Source: Salegentibacter_A chungangensis
Lineage (GTDB): Bacteria > Bacteroidota > Bacteroidia > Flavobacteriales > Flavobacteriaceae
Length of the DNA: 64,000 nt
Assembly (NCBI RefSeq): GCF_042678405.1
Contig: NZ_JBHTLI010000001.1
Coordinates: forward strand, 1 to 64,000
Reading direction: 5' to 3'
Under the pieces are notes generated by a model that was not told the DNA's origin, searched no databases, and worked only from the letters and a program-made list of their open reading frames with translations. A program made the translations under genes and the position numbers. Positions 51,246-60,127 of this stretch are shown one piece after another. Position 1 is the stretch's first letter. Each line of letters begins with the position of its first letter.

Positions 51246-52028
51246 ATGCCAAAGGAAAAGCCACTAATACTGGTCACTAACGACGATGGAATTACCGCCC
51301 CGGGCATCCGGGCACTTGTAGAAGTGATGAAGGAGATCGGGGAAGTGATTGTCGTGGCACCTGACAGTCCTCAAAGCGGAATGGGACATGCCATCACCAT
51401 AAGTGACACCCTTTTTTGCGAACCTGTCACCATCAAAGAGAGTTACAAACATAAGGAATACAGCTGCTCGGGCACACCGGCCGATTGTGTGAAGATCGCC
51501 ACCCAGGAGATCCTTCACCGTAAGCCTGATCTGTGCGTAAGCGGGATAAATCACGGTTCAAACTCCTCTATAAACGTTATCTACTCCGGGACTATGAGTG
51601 CGGCGGTGGAAGCCGGAATTGAAGGCATCCCTGCAATTGGTTTCTCATTGCTGGATTATTCTCTTACTGCCGATTTTGAGCCCGCCAAGAAATATGTGAA
51701 GACAATCACCAGAAATGTACTTCAGAAGGGCTTGCCAAAAGGGGTTGTTCTTAACGTAAATCTGCCAAAATTGAAGGCAGAAGATATAAAGGGAATAAAG
51801 GTATGCCGCCAGGCCAATGCCCATTGGGAGGAGGAGTTCGATAAAAGGACCAACCCTCAGGGCCGCGATTATTACTGGTTAACCGGAAAATTCGTAAATA
51901 AAGATGAGGGCGAAGATACAGATGAATGGGCCCTGGAGAACGGTTATGTTTCGGTGGTCCCTGTTCAATTTGATCTTACGGCCCACCATATTATTAAAGA
52001 TATAAACAGCTGGGATTTGAATGCGTAA
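51246..52028 (+). CDS. surE: 5'/3'-nucleotidase SurE
   Basis: A 260-residue metal-dependent nucleotide phosphatase. Hallmarks: LVTNDDGITAPG (metal-binding Asp pair) at the N-terminus, APDSPQSGMGHAIT, SGTPADCVK and the loop VSGINHGSNSS. It starts an operon with a small membrane protein, lpxB, an NlpC/P60 lipoprotein and comEC; the next gene overlaps its stop by 8 nt. Confidence 0.95.
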   Translation: MPKEKPLILVTNDDGITAPGIRALVEVMKEIGEVIVVAPDSPQSGMGHAITISDTLFCEPVTIKESYKHKEYSCSGTPADCVKIATQEILHRKPDLCVSGINHGSNSSINVIYSGTMSAAVEAGIEGIPAIGFSLLDYSLTADFEPAKKYVKTITRNVLQKGLPKGVVLNVNLPKLKAEDIKGIKVCRQANAHWEEEFDKRTNPQGRDYYWLTGKFVNKDEGEDTDEWALENGYVSVVPVQFDLTAHHIIKDINSWDLNA

Positions 52029-52302
52029 ACTCGATATTTTCATAGGCTTTCTCGTTGGGATCGCTGCCAATATTGGCGGGATACTGCTGTATATTTCGGC
52101 TTTTTCTGAAATGAATTTTGACGATACCCTTAGCGATGCGATCGAGAATGATTATATCGGGAAGCTTATTGCTCTGGGCGCGATCCTGAACTTCCTGCCG
52201 TTCTTTGTCTTTATAAGAAAAAAACAGATCTATCACGCCCGCGGTGTTATTCTTGCCACCATACTTACGGCAATTTGCATTGCAGTCTTTAAATTTCTTT
52301 AA
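52021..52302 (+). CDS. small inner-membrane protein of unknown function
   Basis: A 93-residue protein with three hydrophobic segments (about 6-26, 47-64 and 75-92) separated by an acidic loop (FDDTLSDAIENDYI) and a basic loop (RKKQIYHAR). No family recognised. It overlaps surE and abuts lpxB with no gap, so it is tightly coupled to both, which hints at an envelope role. Confidence 0.75.
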   Translation: MRKLDIFIGFLVGIAANIGGILLYISAFSEMNFDDTLSDAIENDYIGKLIALGAILNFLPFFVFIRKKQIYHARGVILATILTAICIAVFKFL

Positions 52303-53418
52303 ATGAAGTACTATATCATTGCAGGCGAGGCCTCAGGAGATCTTCACGCCTCAAATCTTATGAAGGCCCTGAAACAAACCGACCCCGAAGCCGATTTCAG
52401 GTATTGGGGTGGAGACCTGATGAAAGAACAGGGAGGCACTCTGGTAAAACATTATCGCGAACTGGCCTTTATGGGCTTTGTGGAAGTACTTTTCAACATT
52501 ACCACCATCCTTAAGAATATCTCCTTCTGCAAGGCCGATATAATGGATTATGAGCCCGATGTGATCATTTTTGTGGACTACCCCGGGTTCAATCTCCGCA
52601 TCGCCAATTGGGCAAAACAAAAAGGCTTCAGGACCCATTATTACATCTCACCGCAGATCTGGGCCTGGAAGGAAAACAGGATCTCGGATATTAAAAGGGA
52701 TATCGACCAGATGTATGTGATCCTTCCTTTTGAAAAAAACTTTTACGAGAAGAAACATAAGTTTCCGGTGCACTTTGTGGGCCACCCGTTAATTGATGCC
52801 ATCGCGGACAGGGAACTGGTAGATGCCGAAAACTTTAAACTGGAACACAACCTGGACGATCGCCCCATAATTGCGCTGCTTCCGGGAAGCCGGAAACAGG
52901 AGATCACCAAGATGCTTAAGGTTATGCTGAGCATAACTGAAGATTTTCCCGATTACCAGTTTGTAATTGCCGGTGCCCCGAGCCAGGAAGTGGAATTCTA
53001 TCAGCATTTCATCAGAAAGAAAAATATCCGCCTGGTGATGAATAAGACCTACGATGTACTTAGCCTTTCTAATGCCGCATTAGTAACTTCAGGCACTGCC
53101 ACTCTTGAGACCGCATTATTTAAAGTCCCTGAAGTGGTGTGCTATAAAGGCAGTCTTATCTCCTACCAGATAGCAAAAAGGGTGATCAACCTCGATTTTA
53201 TTTCTTTGGTAAACCTTATTATGGGTCGTGAAGTTGTGAAAGAGCTTATTCAGAACTCCTTCAATAAGAAACAACTGAAAGCTGAGCTTAAAAACATCCT
53301 TTTAGAGGACAGAAGAAAAAAGATGTTTGAAGACTACTACCTACTGGAACAAAAACTGGGAGGAAAAGGAGCCAGTAAAAAGACAGCAGAACTCATCTAC
53401 CAGGCCATCAACAAATAA
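52303..53418 (+). CDS. lpxB: lipid-A-disaccharide synthase
   Basis: A 371-residue glycosyltransferase (GT19) joining UDP-diacylglucosamine and lipid X in lipid A synthesis. Family marks: IIAGEASGDLHASNL at the N-terminus, VDYPGFNLRIA, HYYISPQIWAWKENR, FVGHPLIDAI and LLPGSRKQEI. Starts directly after the stop of the preceding gene. Confidence 0.96.
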   Translation: MKYYIIAGEASGDLHASNLMKALKQTDPEADFRYWGGDLMKEQGGTLVKHYRELAFMGFVEVLFNITTILKNISFCKADIMDYEPDVIIFVDYPGFNLRIANWAKQKGFRTHYYISPQIWAWKENRISDIKRDIDQMYVILPFEKNFYEKKHKFPVHFVGHPLIDAIADRELVDAENFKLEHNLDDRPIIALLPGSRKQEITKMLKVMLSITEDFPDYQFVIAGAPSQEVEFYQHFIRKKNIRLVMNKTYDVLSLSNAALVTSGTATLETALFKVPEVVCYKGSLISYQIAKRVINLDFISLVNLIMGREVVKELIQNSFNKKQLKAELKNILLEDRRKKMFEDYYLLEQKLGGKGASKKTAELIYQAINK

Positions 53419-53425
53419 AAGCTTT

Positions 53426-53959
53426 ATGAAAAGGATAATAAGATTTAGCCCCTTGCTGTTTTTTTCACTCCTGCTTATTTCCTGTGGCCCTTCAAAAAAG
53501 GTTATCCCTGGAAAGGAATCTTTAGGCGCTCCGGAGGTAAAAATAAACACCTCTCCTAACCTGGAGCCCGAAGACAACCGGGCCTACACTATCATTGAAA
53601 AAGCAAAGGATTTTCTTGGTACCGATTACAAATACGGAGGCACCACAAAACGCGGAATGGATTGTTCCGGCCTCATTTATATCTCCTTTATGGAAGAAGG
53701 GGTTTCCTTGCCGAGAATTTCCAGAAATATGGCGCTGGAAGGTAGAAGACTACACCTTAAGGAAGTGAGCAAGGGTGACCTGCTCTTCTTCGAGACGAAC
53801 AAAAACAGGAAAGTGATTAACCACGTGGGCCTTGTAGTAGAAGTCTTACCGGAACATATATTATTCATCCACTCCTCAAGCTCCAGAGGGGTTATGATCT
53901 CCTCACTTTCAGAATCTTATTGGTATAACAATTTTGTGATGGCCCGCCGCGTACTCTGA
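53426..53959 (+). CDS. NlpC/P60 (C40) lipoprotein peptidase
   Basis: A 177-residue lipoprotein (lipobox LISC) with an NlpC/P60 cell-wall peptidase domain (about 60-177). The catalytic cysteine lies in MDCSGLIY and the histidine in NHVGLVVE, followed by a second His in FIHSSSSRG. Such enzymes cleave D-Glu-mDAP bonds in peptidoglycan stems. The ATG 7 nt after the lpxB stop is chosen since it starts the signal peptide; an earlier in-frame ATG lies inside lpxB. Confidence 0.92.
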   Translation: MKRIIRFSPLLFFSLLLISCGPSKKVIPGKESLGAPEVKINTSPNLEPEDNRAYTIIEKAKDFLGTDYKYGGTTKRGMDCSGLIYISFMEEGVSLPRISRNMALEGRRLHLKEVSKGDLLFFETNKNRKVINHVGLVVEVLPEHILFIHSSSSRGVMISSLSESYWYNNFVMARRVL

Positions 53960-53994
53960 TTTTTTCCTATCTTCAGTAGACTAACTATTGGGGA

Positions 53995-56058
53995 ATGAAA
54001 CTATTCAATCTTACGATCATCAGGATATGCATTGTTCTCATCCTTGGAATTCTTACAGGTTTTTATTTTGATATCCCCCCCACTTCAGCTTTTGTAAGCC
54101 TCGGAATTTCTCTTGTGATCTTCTTATTAGCTTTTCTGAAAACTAGAAGTTCCATATTTCCCGAGGTCTATTTCGGGCTCAGCATCTATCTTTTATTATA
54201 CATATTGGGAGCAAACTGTGCCGTTATCAATAAGCCTGAAAATCAAGCCGGGCATTATTTTAACCTCTCTCCGGATATACAACAAATCAGTACTCCTCTA
54301 TCTAAACTCAGGATAACGGAAAGATTAAAACCAGGTGCTTTTAATGACAGGTATATTGCAGAAGTAGAAGTTCTTACTTATAGAACCCCTGATTCGGACA
54401 GCATTTATTCTGCCAACACTCACGGAAAAATCCTGTTGAATATAGAAAGAGATTCTTCTTCCCGGGAGCTGCATGCAGGAAACAGGTTGCTAACCGCTTT
54501 TTCACCCACTGAAATCCGGGAAGCACTGAATCCGCATCAATTCGATTATAAGGAATATATGAGCAATCTTGGGGTAAAAGGCCAACTGCAACTTACTCCG
54601 GCAAAAATTCAAATAACAAAGTCTAATAAAACCGATCTTATCGCTGACTTTCGAAAGAGCATCATTACCCAGCTAAAAAGGCAAAACTTCTCTGCCGATG
54701 AAATGGGAATTATCCAGGCATTGCTTTTGGGCCAGCGGCAGGAGGTTTCAAAACAGGTTTATGAAGATTATGCCGCCGCAGGTGCCATACACATTTTAGC
54801 TGTTTCCGGACTGCACGTGGGCATCCTCCTGCTAATTCTCAATTTCCTCTTTTCGCCGTTGGACAGGAACAGGCATACAAAAACAATGAAGGCGGCCCTG
54901 CTCCTTTTACTGCTTTGGGGTTTTGCAGCTCTGGCAGGCTTTTCAGCATCGGTGGTCAGAGCCGTGGCTATGTTTTCATTCATAGCAATCGGAATGCAGT
55001 TAAACAGGCGCACCAGCATTATGAACAGCCTGTTCACTTCACTTTTTATATTGCTGCTTATTAACCCTCTTTACATCTTTCAGGCCGGTTTCCAGTTGAG
55101 TTATCTTGCTGTATTCTCAATAATCGTTTTTTACAAGCCTATTCGAAGCATTTACAGCCCCAGATTTAAACTTGACAGGTATATCAGAGATCTCCTGGCG
55201 GTAAGTATTTCGGCACAAATAGGGGTGCTCCCATTAAGTCTGTACTATTTTCACCAGTTCCCGGGCCTGTTCTTTATCACAAACCTGGTGGTCCTGCCCT
55301 TCCTGGGAGTGATCATTTGCTTTGGGCTCCTCATCATCACACTGGCTCTTTTTGGTATGTTGCCGGCCATTCTTGCCGGACTTTTCGGAAAAGTCATTTC
55401 TATGCTGAATTCATTTGTCACATTTATTGCCAACCGGGAAGAATTTCTATTTTCTGAGATCCATTTTTCAGCAGCAAACCTGGTAAGCGCATACATACTC
55501 ATTTTGACCCTGCTTTTCTGGCTTTATAAAAGAACAGCGATTAGCTTAATATTCTTTTTGATCGGGATCATTCTGCTTCAAACCAGCTATATTTCAGATA
55601 AATTACAGGTTTCCCCGGAAGCATTTATTTTTCACGAGACCCGGGAGAGCATCATCACAATTAAGAAAAACAGGCAACTTCTGGTTTACAGATCAAGAAC
55701 CGATCGGAAAGAAACAGAACACTCTGTAAAGGCGTACCAACTGTTTCACAATATAGAAACCAATCATTCCCAAATCATCGAAAACGTACTGGTCTTCCGG
55801 AATAAAAAATTATTGGTGATTGACAGTACGGGATTCTACGACCAAACCGTGACTTCCCCGGACCTCGTCCTCCTCAGGGATTCCCCTAAAATCAATCTTG
55901 AACGGCTTATTGCCAATCTGAAACCGGAAAAAATAATTGCCGATGGCAGCAATTACAAATCTTACGTAAGAAGATGGGAAAGGACCTGTAATAAAGAAAA
56001 AGTCCCTTTCCACCATACCGGAGAAAAGGGAGCTTTTCAAATTTTAGCCGATCAATAG
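53995..56058 (+). CDS. comEC: ComEC/Rec2-family DNA uptake channel
   Basis: A 687-residue inner-membrane protein: N-terminal helices (about 5-80), an OB-like DUF4131 region (about 100-210), the competence channel domain (about 225-500, including ILAVSGLHVGILLL and LAGFSASVVRAVAMF), and a short C-terminal part. It is expected to pass single-stranded DNA into the cytosol. The C-terminal region keeps strand-like segments but no HxHxDH metal motif, so the metallo-beta-lactamase nuclease domain of long ComEC proteins appears degenerate. Last gene of the surE-lpxB operon. Confidence 0.9.
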   Translation: MKLFNLTIIRICIVLILGILTGFYFDIPPTSAFVSLGISLVIFLLAFLKTRSSIFPEVYFGLSIYLLLYILGANCAVINKPENQAGHYFNLSPDIQQISTPLSKLRITERLKPGAFNDRYIAEVEVLTYRTPDSDSIYSANTHGKILLNIERDSSSRELHAGNRLLTAFSPTEIREALNPHQFDYKEYMSNLGVKGQLQLTPAKIQITKSNKTDLIADFRKSIITQLKRQNFSADEMGIIQALLLGQRQEVSKQVYEDYAAAGAIHILAVSGLHVGILLLILNFLFSPLDRNRHTKTMKAALLLLLLWGFAALAGFSASVVRAVAMFSFIAIGMQLNRRTSIMNSLFTSLFILLLINPLYIFQAGFQLSYLAVFSIIVFYKPIRSIYSPRFKLDRYIRDLLAVSISAQIGVLPLSLYYFHQFPGLFFITNLVVLPFLGVIICFGLLIITLALFGMLPAILAGLFGKVISMLNSFVTFIANREEFLFSEIHFSAANLVSAYILILTLLFWLYKRTAISLIFFLIGIILLQTSYISDKLQVSPEAFIFHETRESIITIKKNRQLLVYRSRTDRKETEHSVKAYQLFHNIETNHSQIIENVLVFRNKKLLVIDSTGFYDQTVTSPDLVLLRDSPKINLERLIANLKPEKIIADGSNYKSYVRRWERTCNKEKVPFHHTGEKGAFQILADQ

Positions 56059-56077
56059 AGCCTTAATCAACCAGCAC

Positions 56078-56620
56078 TTAATCCTTAAATGTGCCTTCAA
56101 AATCTTTCTGGTAATCTAAAAATGCTTCTTTCGAGGTAAGTTCCTTATAATCGTCTGAAGCAAACATTTTCAGGTACATTTCCAGTTGCTGCGGGGTTCT
56201 GTATCCAGCAATCGGCGCGATCAACTCTCCTTTTTCATCGAAAAACACCAGGCTTGGATAGCCCGATATCTTCATTGCCGAAGCAAACTGATGCTGGGAG
56301 TTTCTTCCTTTTCTTTCCGGATCAAAATTAGGGTTCGCAAAAGTGTTGTCTTTATATACGATCTCTTCGGTCCCTTCCGCATTAAATTTTACCGGGTAAA
56401 AATTCTTGTTCACATACTCGATCACATTCTTATTGGTAAAGGTGTTACGATCAAGCATTTTACACGGGCCGCACCAAACAGTATAAGCATCCATAAAGAT
56501 CTTCTTAGGAGCTTTCTTTTGAGCTTCTAATGCCTCGTTCATCGTCATCCACTTGATTTCCTGAGCCTGCAGGCTACTCATAAGAAAACAGGAAACTAAA
56601 AGGGTAAAAAATAATCTCAT
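56078..56620 (-). CDS. secreted thioredoxin-family protein
   Basis: A 180-residue periplasmic protein with signal peptide ending SLQAQ. The thioredoxin fold has the redox motif WCGPCKM (about 46-52) and the cis-proline region in SGYPSLVFFDEKG. The type resembles DsbD-gamma/TlpA-like reductases. The ATG 27 nt inside the longest frame is preferred because it begins the signal peptide. It follows the peptide transporters on the same strand after 100 nt. Confidence 0.88.
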   Translation of the reverse strand: MRLFFTLLVSCFLMSSLQAQEIKWMTMNEALEAQKKAPKKIFMDAYTVWCGPCKMLDRNTFTNKNVIEYVNKNFYPVKFNAEGTEEIVYKDNTFANPNFDPERKGRNSQHQFASAMKISGYPSLVFFDEKGELIAPIAGYRTPQQLEMYLKMFASDDYKELTSKEAFLDYQKDFEGTFKD

Positions 56621-56722
56621 AATACTTCTTTGATTTTTCTTTTTCAATAATCGTACCTTCCTTAGCCAAGAAAGGAAATTATTCCAAAACTAAAAAGCAG
56701 GGAAATATTGAGCAAACAGAAG

Positions 56723-58507
56723 TTAGCGTATTCCGTGCATCAGTTTTTTCATAAGCGGGTTAAGAAGGGCTACCACGATACCTGCGGCAACAGGTATTAT
56801 AGTAAATATAAGAAAGAATGTAGAAAGATCATATTTCTCTGTGATCTCGGTAATCATTCCACCAAAACTACCAGCCAGCTTATTCCCGATGGCGATGGCG
56901 AGATACCACATCCCGAACATAAAAGCGATCATTCTTGCCGGCACCAGTTTACTCACATAAGACAAGCCAAGAGGTGACAGGCAGAGCTCCCCGAGCGTAT
57001 GAAAAAGATAGGCCAGTATAAGCCAGATCATACTCACCTTTGCACCTGCAACAAGATCGTTAGATCCAAAAGCCAGAAGGCCAAAGCCAAAACCGAGCAA
57101 AATAAGCCCAATGCTATACTTCATTGCTGCAGAAGGATTGTATTTACTCTCCCACCATTTAGAGAAGAGGGAAGCGAATACAATTATAAAGAAAGAGTTG
57201 AGTATACTGAACCAGGATACCGTGATCTCTGTAGTATCAGCTGAAAATTCTCGATAAAGCATCCAGAGGACAATTCCCCAAACTCCTGCAAAACAGATCA
57301 CCAATACGATATTAGAACCCAGAGCCTTCAGGCTGGTTTGTTTCCACAGTAAATAAAGTACCCAGGTAATGATCATTAACGGAACGACCGTAAGTAATGT
57401 ATTAATAACATTAAAAAAGATTGCCGAGGTACCAATAAGCTCCCTGTCCACATAATCTCGGGCAAATAGTATTAATGAAGATGCGCCCTGCTCAAAAGAC
57501 ATCCAGAAAAATACGGTAAAAAAGGCAAAGATGATCACGGCTATCAACCGGTCGCGTACTACTTTGGTATATCTCGAGATTCGGGATATCACCAGTACCA
57601 GAAAAAGAATGAGCCCGATAATGACCATTCCAAGAGGCCCGTCAACAGGTTGTCCCTGGAAATCGAACGGCATTACCGTTGGTAACAAATTAAGGTCGGC
57701 AATTCGTGACGTAGGATCATTGATCAGGTACAGAAATCCGATCACGGAGGTAATTAAAATAAGGATCTTATCCAGAAGGGTGAAAGGATTGTGTTTATCC
57801 TTTACTAGCTCGTGCTTTTCATTCTCGGTTACATCTTCCTCTTTACCGGTTTTTTTCGGCACCCCACCTACATTCCCGAACAGCGGTTTTGCCAGCCAGA
57901 ACTGAAGGGTCCCGAGGAACATAAAAATACCGGCAAGACCAAAGCCCCAGCTCCATCCAATCTTTTCAGCGAGATAACCGCAAAGCATCATTCCGAAGAA
58001 AGCACCCGCATTTACCCCCATATAAAAGATCGTGTAAGCCCCGTCTTTTTTATCGGGCTTACCTTCATACATTTCAGAAATAATAGAAGTGATGTTCGGC
58101 TTAAAGAATCCGGTTCCAATTACCAGCAGGCCAAGGCCAAGGTACAGCGAAAGTTCGGTCTCAAGAGCCATTGAAGCGTGCCCCAACGTCATAATCGCAG
58201 CCCCAATCACTACAGCCCAACGGTAGCCCACCAGTTTATCGGCTATAATACCACCCGCAATTGGGGTTAGGTACAGCAAGCCTGCGTAGGTCCCAAATAA
58301 GGCCCCCGCGTTTTCAGCGGACCACCCCCAGCCGGGATTATCTACCCCGACGATGGCCATTGTTAGAAAGTTTACCAGAAGAACGCGCATTCCGTAAAAG
58401 GAAAAGCGTTCCCACATTTCAGTAAAAAATAGAACAAATAACCCTGCCGGGTGGCCCAATACAGTACTTTTAAAAAAGTCTGGGCGCGCTGCTGCTTCCG
58501 AGTTCAT
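56723..58507 (-). CDS. POT-family peptide transporter 1
   Basis: A 594-residue proton-coupled oligopeptide transporter (MFS). The ExxER proton-coupling motif is in TEMWERFSFYGMR; other PTR marks are GTGFFKPNITSII and FYMGVNAGAFFG. About fourteen helices with a long cytoplasmic loop (about 205-235). It lies 5 nt after the second POT gene, so both are on one transcript with the peptidase gene upstream. Confidence 0.93.
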   Translation of the reverse strand: MNSEAAARPDFFKSTVLGHPAGLFVLFFTEMWERFSFYGMRVLLVNFLTMAIVGVDNPGWGWSAENAGALFGTYAGLLYLTPIAGGIIADKLVGYRWAVVIGAAIMTLGHASMALETELSLYLGLGLLVIGTGFFKPNITSIISEMYEGKPDKKDGAYTIFYMGVNAGAFFGMMLCGYLAEKIGWSWGFGLAGIFMFLGTLQFWLAKPLFGNVGGVPKKTGKEEDVTENEKHELVKDKHNPFTLLDKILILITSVIGFLYLINDPTSRIADLNLLPTVMPFDFQGQPVDGPLGMVIIGLILFLVLVISRISRYTKVVRDRLIAVIIFAFFTVFFWMSFEQGASSLILFARDYVDRELIGTSAIFFNVINTLLTVVPLMIITWVLYLLWKQTSLKALGSNIVLVICFAGVWGIVLWMLYREFSADTTEITVSWFSILNSFFIIVFASLFSKWWESKYNPSAAMKYSIGLILLGFGFGLLAFGSNDLVAGAKVSMIWLILAYLFHTLGELCLSPLGLSYVSKLVPARMIAFMFGMWYLAIAIGNKLAGSFGGMITEITEKYDLSTFFLIFTIIPVAAGIVVALLNPLMKKLMHGIR

Positions 58508-58512
58508 AGTTT

Positions 58513-60084
58513 TTAATGCTGATGTTCAGTATCTGCCAATTCGTAATTTTCCTGTTCCAACATTTCTCTCTCATTATCTTCCGCTCCGTGAGTAAGACGT
58601 TTAAGCGGTTTAAGCATAATAAGCACTATTGATGCAAAGACCACGGTAAAGATGGTGATCCCTGAGAATATAGCTATATCTCCCGCTTCGGCTGCAAATG
58701 AACCAAGCACTCCTGCAAGTTTATTTCCAAGTCCCGTCGCAGCAAAGTATAATCCCATCATTAAGGATGCATACTTAACCGGCGCAAGCTTTGTAATGAA
58801 TGAAAGGGCTACCGGAGAAGAACAAAGCTCCCCGATGGTATGGAATAAGTAAGCCAGTACCAGCCAGTACATAGCAGAAGAACCGTTTGCCTCAAACTGA
58901 AGAGAAGCGGCCACCATAAAGATGAAACCAAGTCCCATAATGATCACCCCTGTAGCCATCTTAAAGATAGAAGAGGCTTCTTTATTCTTGAGCTTTCTTT
59001 TAGCCCAGAAATTGGCCACGAGCACCCCAAACGTAATAATGAAGAGCGCATTCAACGACTGAAACCAGGAGGCCGGAACTTCATTCCCTATTAATGGAAG
59101 TGAAAAAGGAATAGTCCTGTTTGTATTTTCAAAAGCATAAATATTCATAAGTCCTCCGGCCTGCTCAAAAGCTCCCCAGAAAACTATTACCAGGATAAAT
59201 GAAAGTAATGCTACAACATATCTGTCTTTCATAACCTGGGTGGTAAGATCTTTATAGATCATCATCATCATAGCTGCCACCAGGGTCAGGAAGATGAAAA
59301 GCAGCCCGTAAGGAATAGACATAAATACTAACCAGTAAATTGAGAATGCCATCAACACTCCTGAAATTCCTAATTGTAACGGAGAAGAGAACAGGTCCTG
59401 GAAAAGATTTCTAAGAGAAGCTCCTTCGCTTCGTTCCACCTTGGAAAGCAGGTTTCCTACGTTGGTAAGGTATTTTTGTCCCCACCAGTATACAATAAGT
59501 CCAAAGGCCATTGCAATACCGGCAAGACCAAAGCCATAATGCCAACCTATATTTTCACCTACATAACCAACGATCAGACTCGAAAGGAAGGCTCCCAGGT
59601 TAATCCCGATATAAAAGATGGTAAAACCTTTATCTCTTCTAATGTCACCGGGCTTGTACAGGCCACCAACCATCGTCGAGATATTCGCTTTAAGCATTCC
59701 TACCCCGATTATAATAAGGACAAGACCTGAATAAAATGCCCACATTTGTTCTACCGCAAGAATGGTATGCCCTGCCACGAGGACAATCCCTCCGACGAGG
59801 ACCGTTTTCTTTTGCCCCAGTAATTTATCGGCGATCATTCCCCCGGGGATCGATGCCACATAAACCAGCATCGTATACCAGCCATAAAGCGCAAGGGCTT
59901 CTCCCTGAGTCCAGCCCAGACCGGCATTCCCATCGGTAGTTGCACTTACAAGATAAAGTACAAGAATGGCACGCATCCCGTAGTATGAAAAACGTTCCCA
60001 CATTTCGGTGAAGAACAGAATGTATAAACCTACCGGATGGCCAAATAATTCTTTTTGTGGAGTAGGGTTTGCTGTAGTTGCCAT
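58513..60084 (-). CDS. POT-family peptide transporter 2
   Basis: A 523-residue proton-coupled di-/tripeptide transporter with the same ExxER motif (TEMWERFSYYGMR), GVGMLKANISTMVG and FYIGINLGAFLS. The C-terminal tail is acidic and His-ending. The pair probably differs in peptide preference. It follows the DPP IV gene by 43 nt. Confidence 0.93.
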   Translation of the reverse strand: MATTANPTPQKELFGHPVGLYILFFTEMWERFSYYGMRAILVLYLVSATTDGNAGLGWTQGEALALYGWYTMLVYVASIPGGMIADKLLGQKKTVLVGGIVLVAGHTILAVEQMWAFYSGLVLIIIGVGMLKANISTMVGGLYKPGDIRRDKGFTIFYIGINLGAFLSSLIVGYVGENIGWHYGFGLAGIAMAFGLIVYWWGQKYLTNVGNLLSKVERSEGASLRNLFQDLFSSPLQLGISGVLMAFSIYWLVFMSIPYGLLFIFLTLVAAMMMMIYKDLTTQVMKDRYVVALLSFILVIVFWGAFEQAGGLMNIYAFENTNRTIPFSLPLIGNEVPASWFQSLNALFIITFGVLVANFWAKRKLKNKEASSIFKMATGVIIMGLGFIFMVAASLQFEANGSSAMYWLVLAYLFHTIGELCSSPVALSFITKLAPVKYASLMMGLYFAATGLGNKLAGVLGSFAAEAGDIAIFSGITIFTVVFASIVLIMLKPLKRLTHGAEDNEREMLEQENYELADTEHQH

Positions 60085-60127
60085 TTATAGAATTTTAGTT
60101 TTTGATTAATTTTATTAATTGAGAAAA

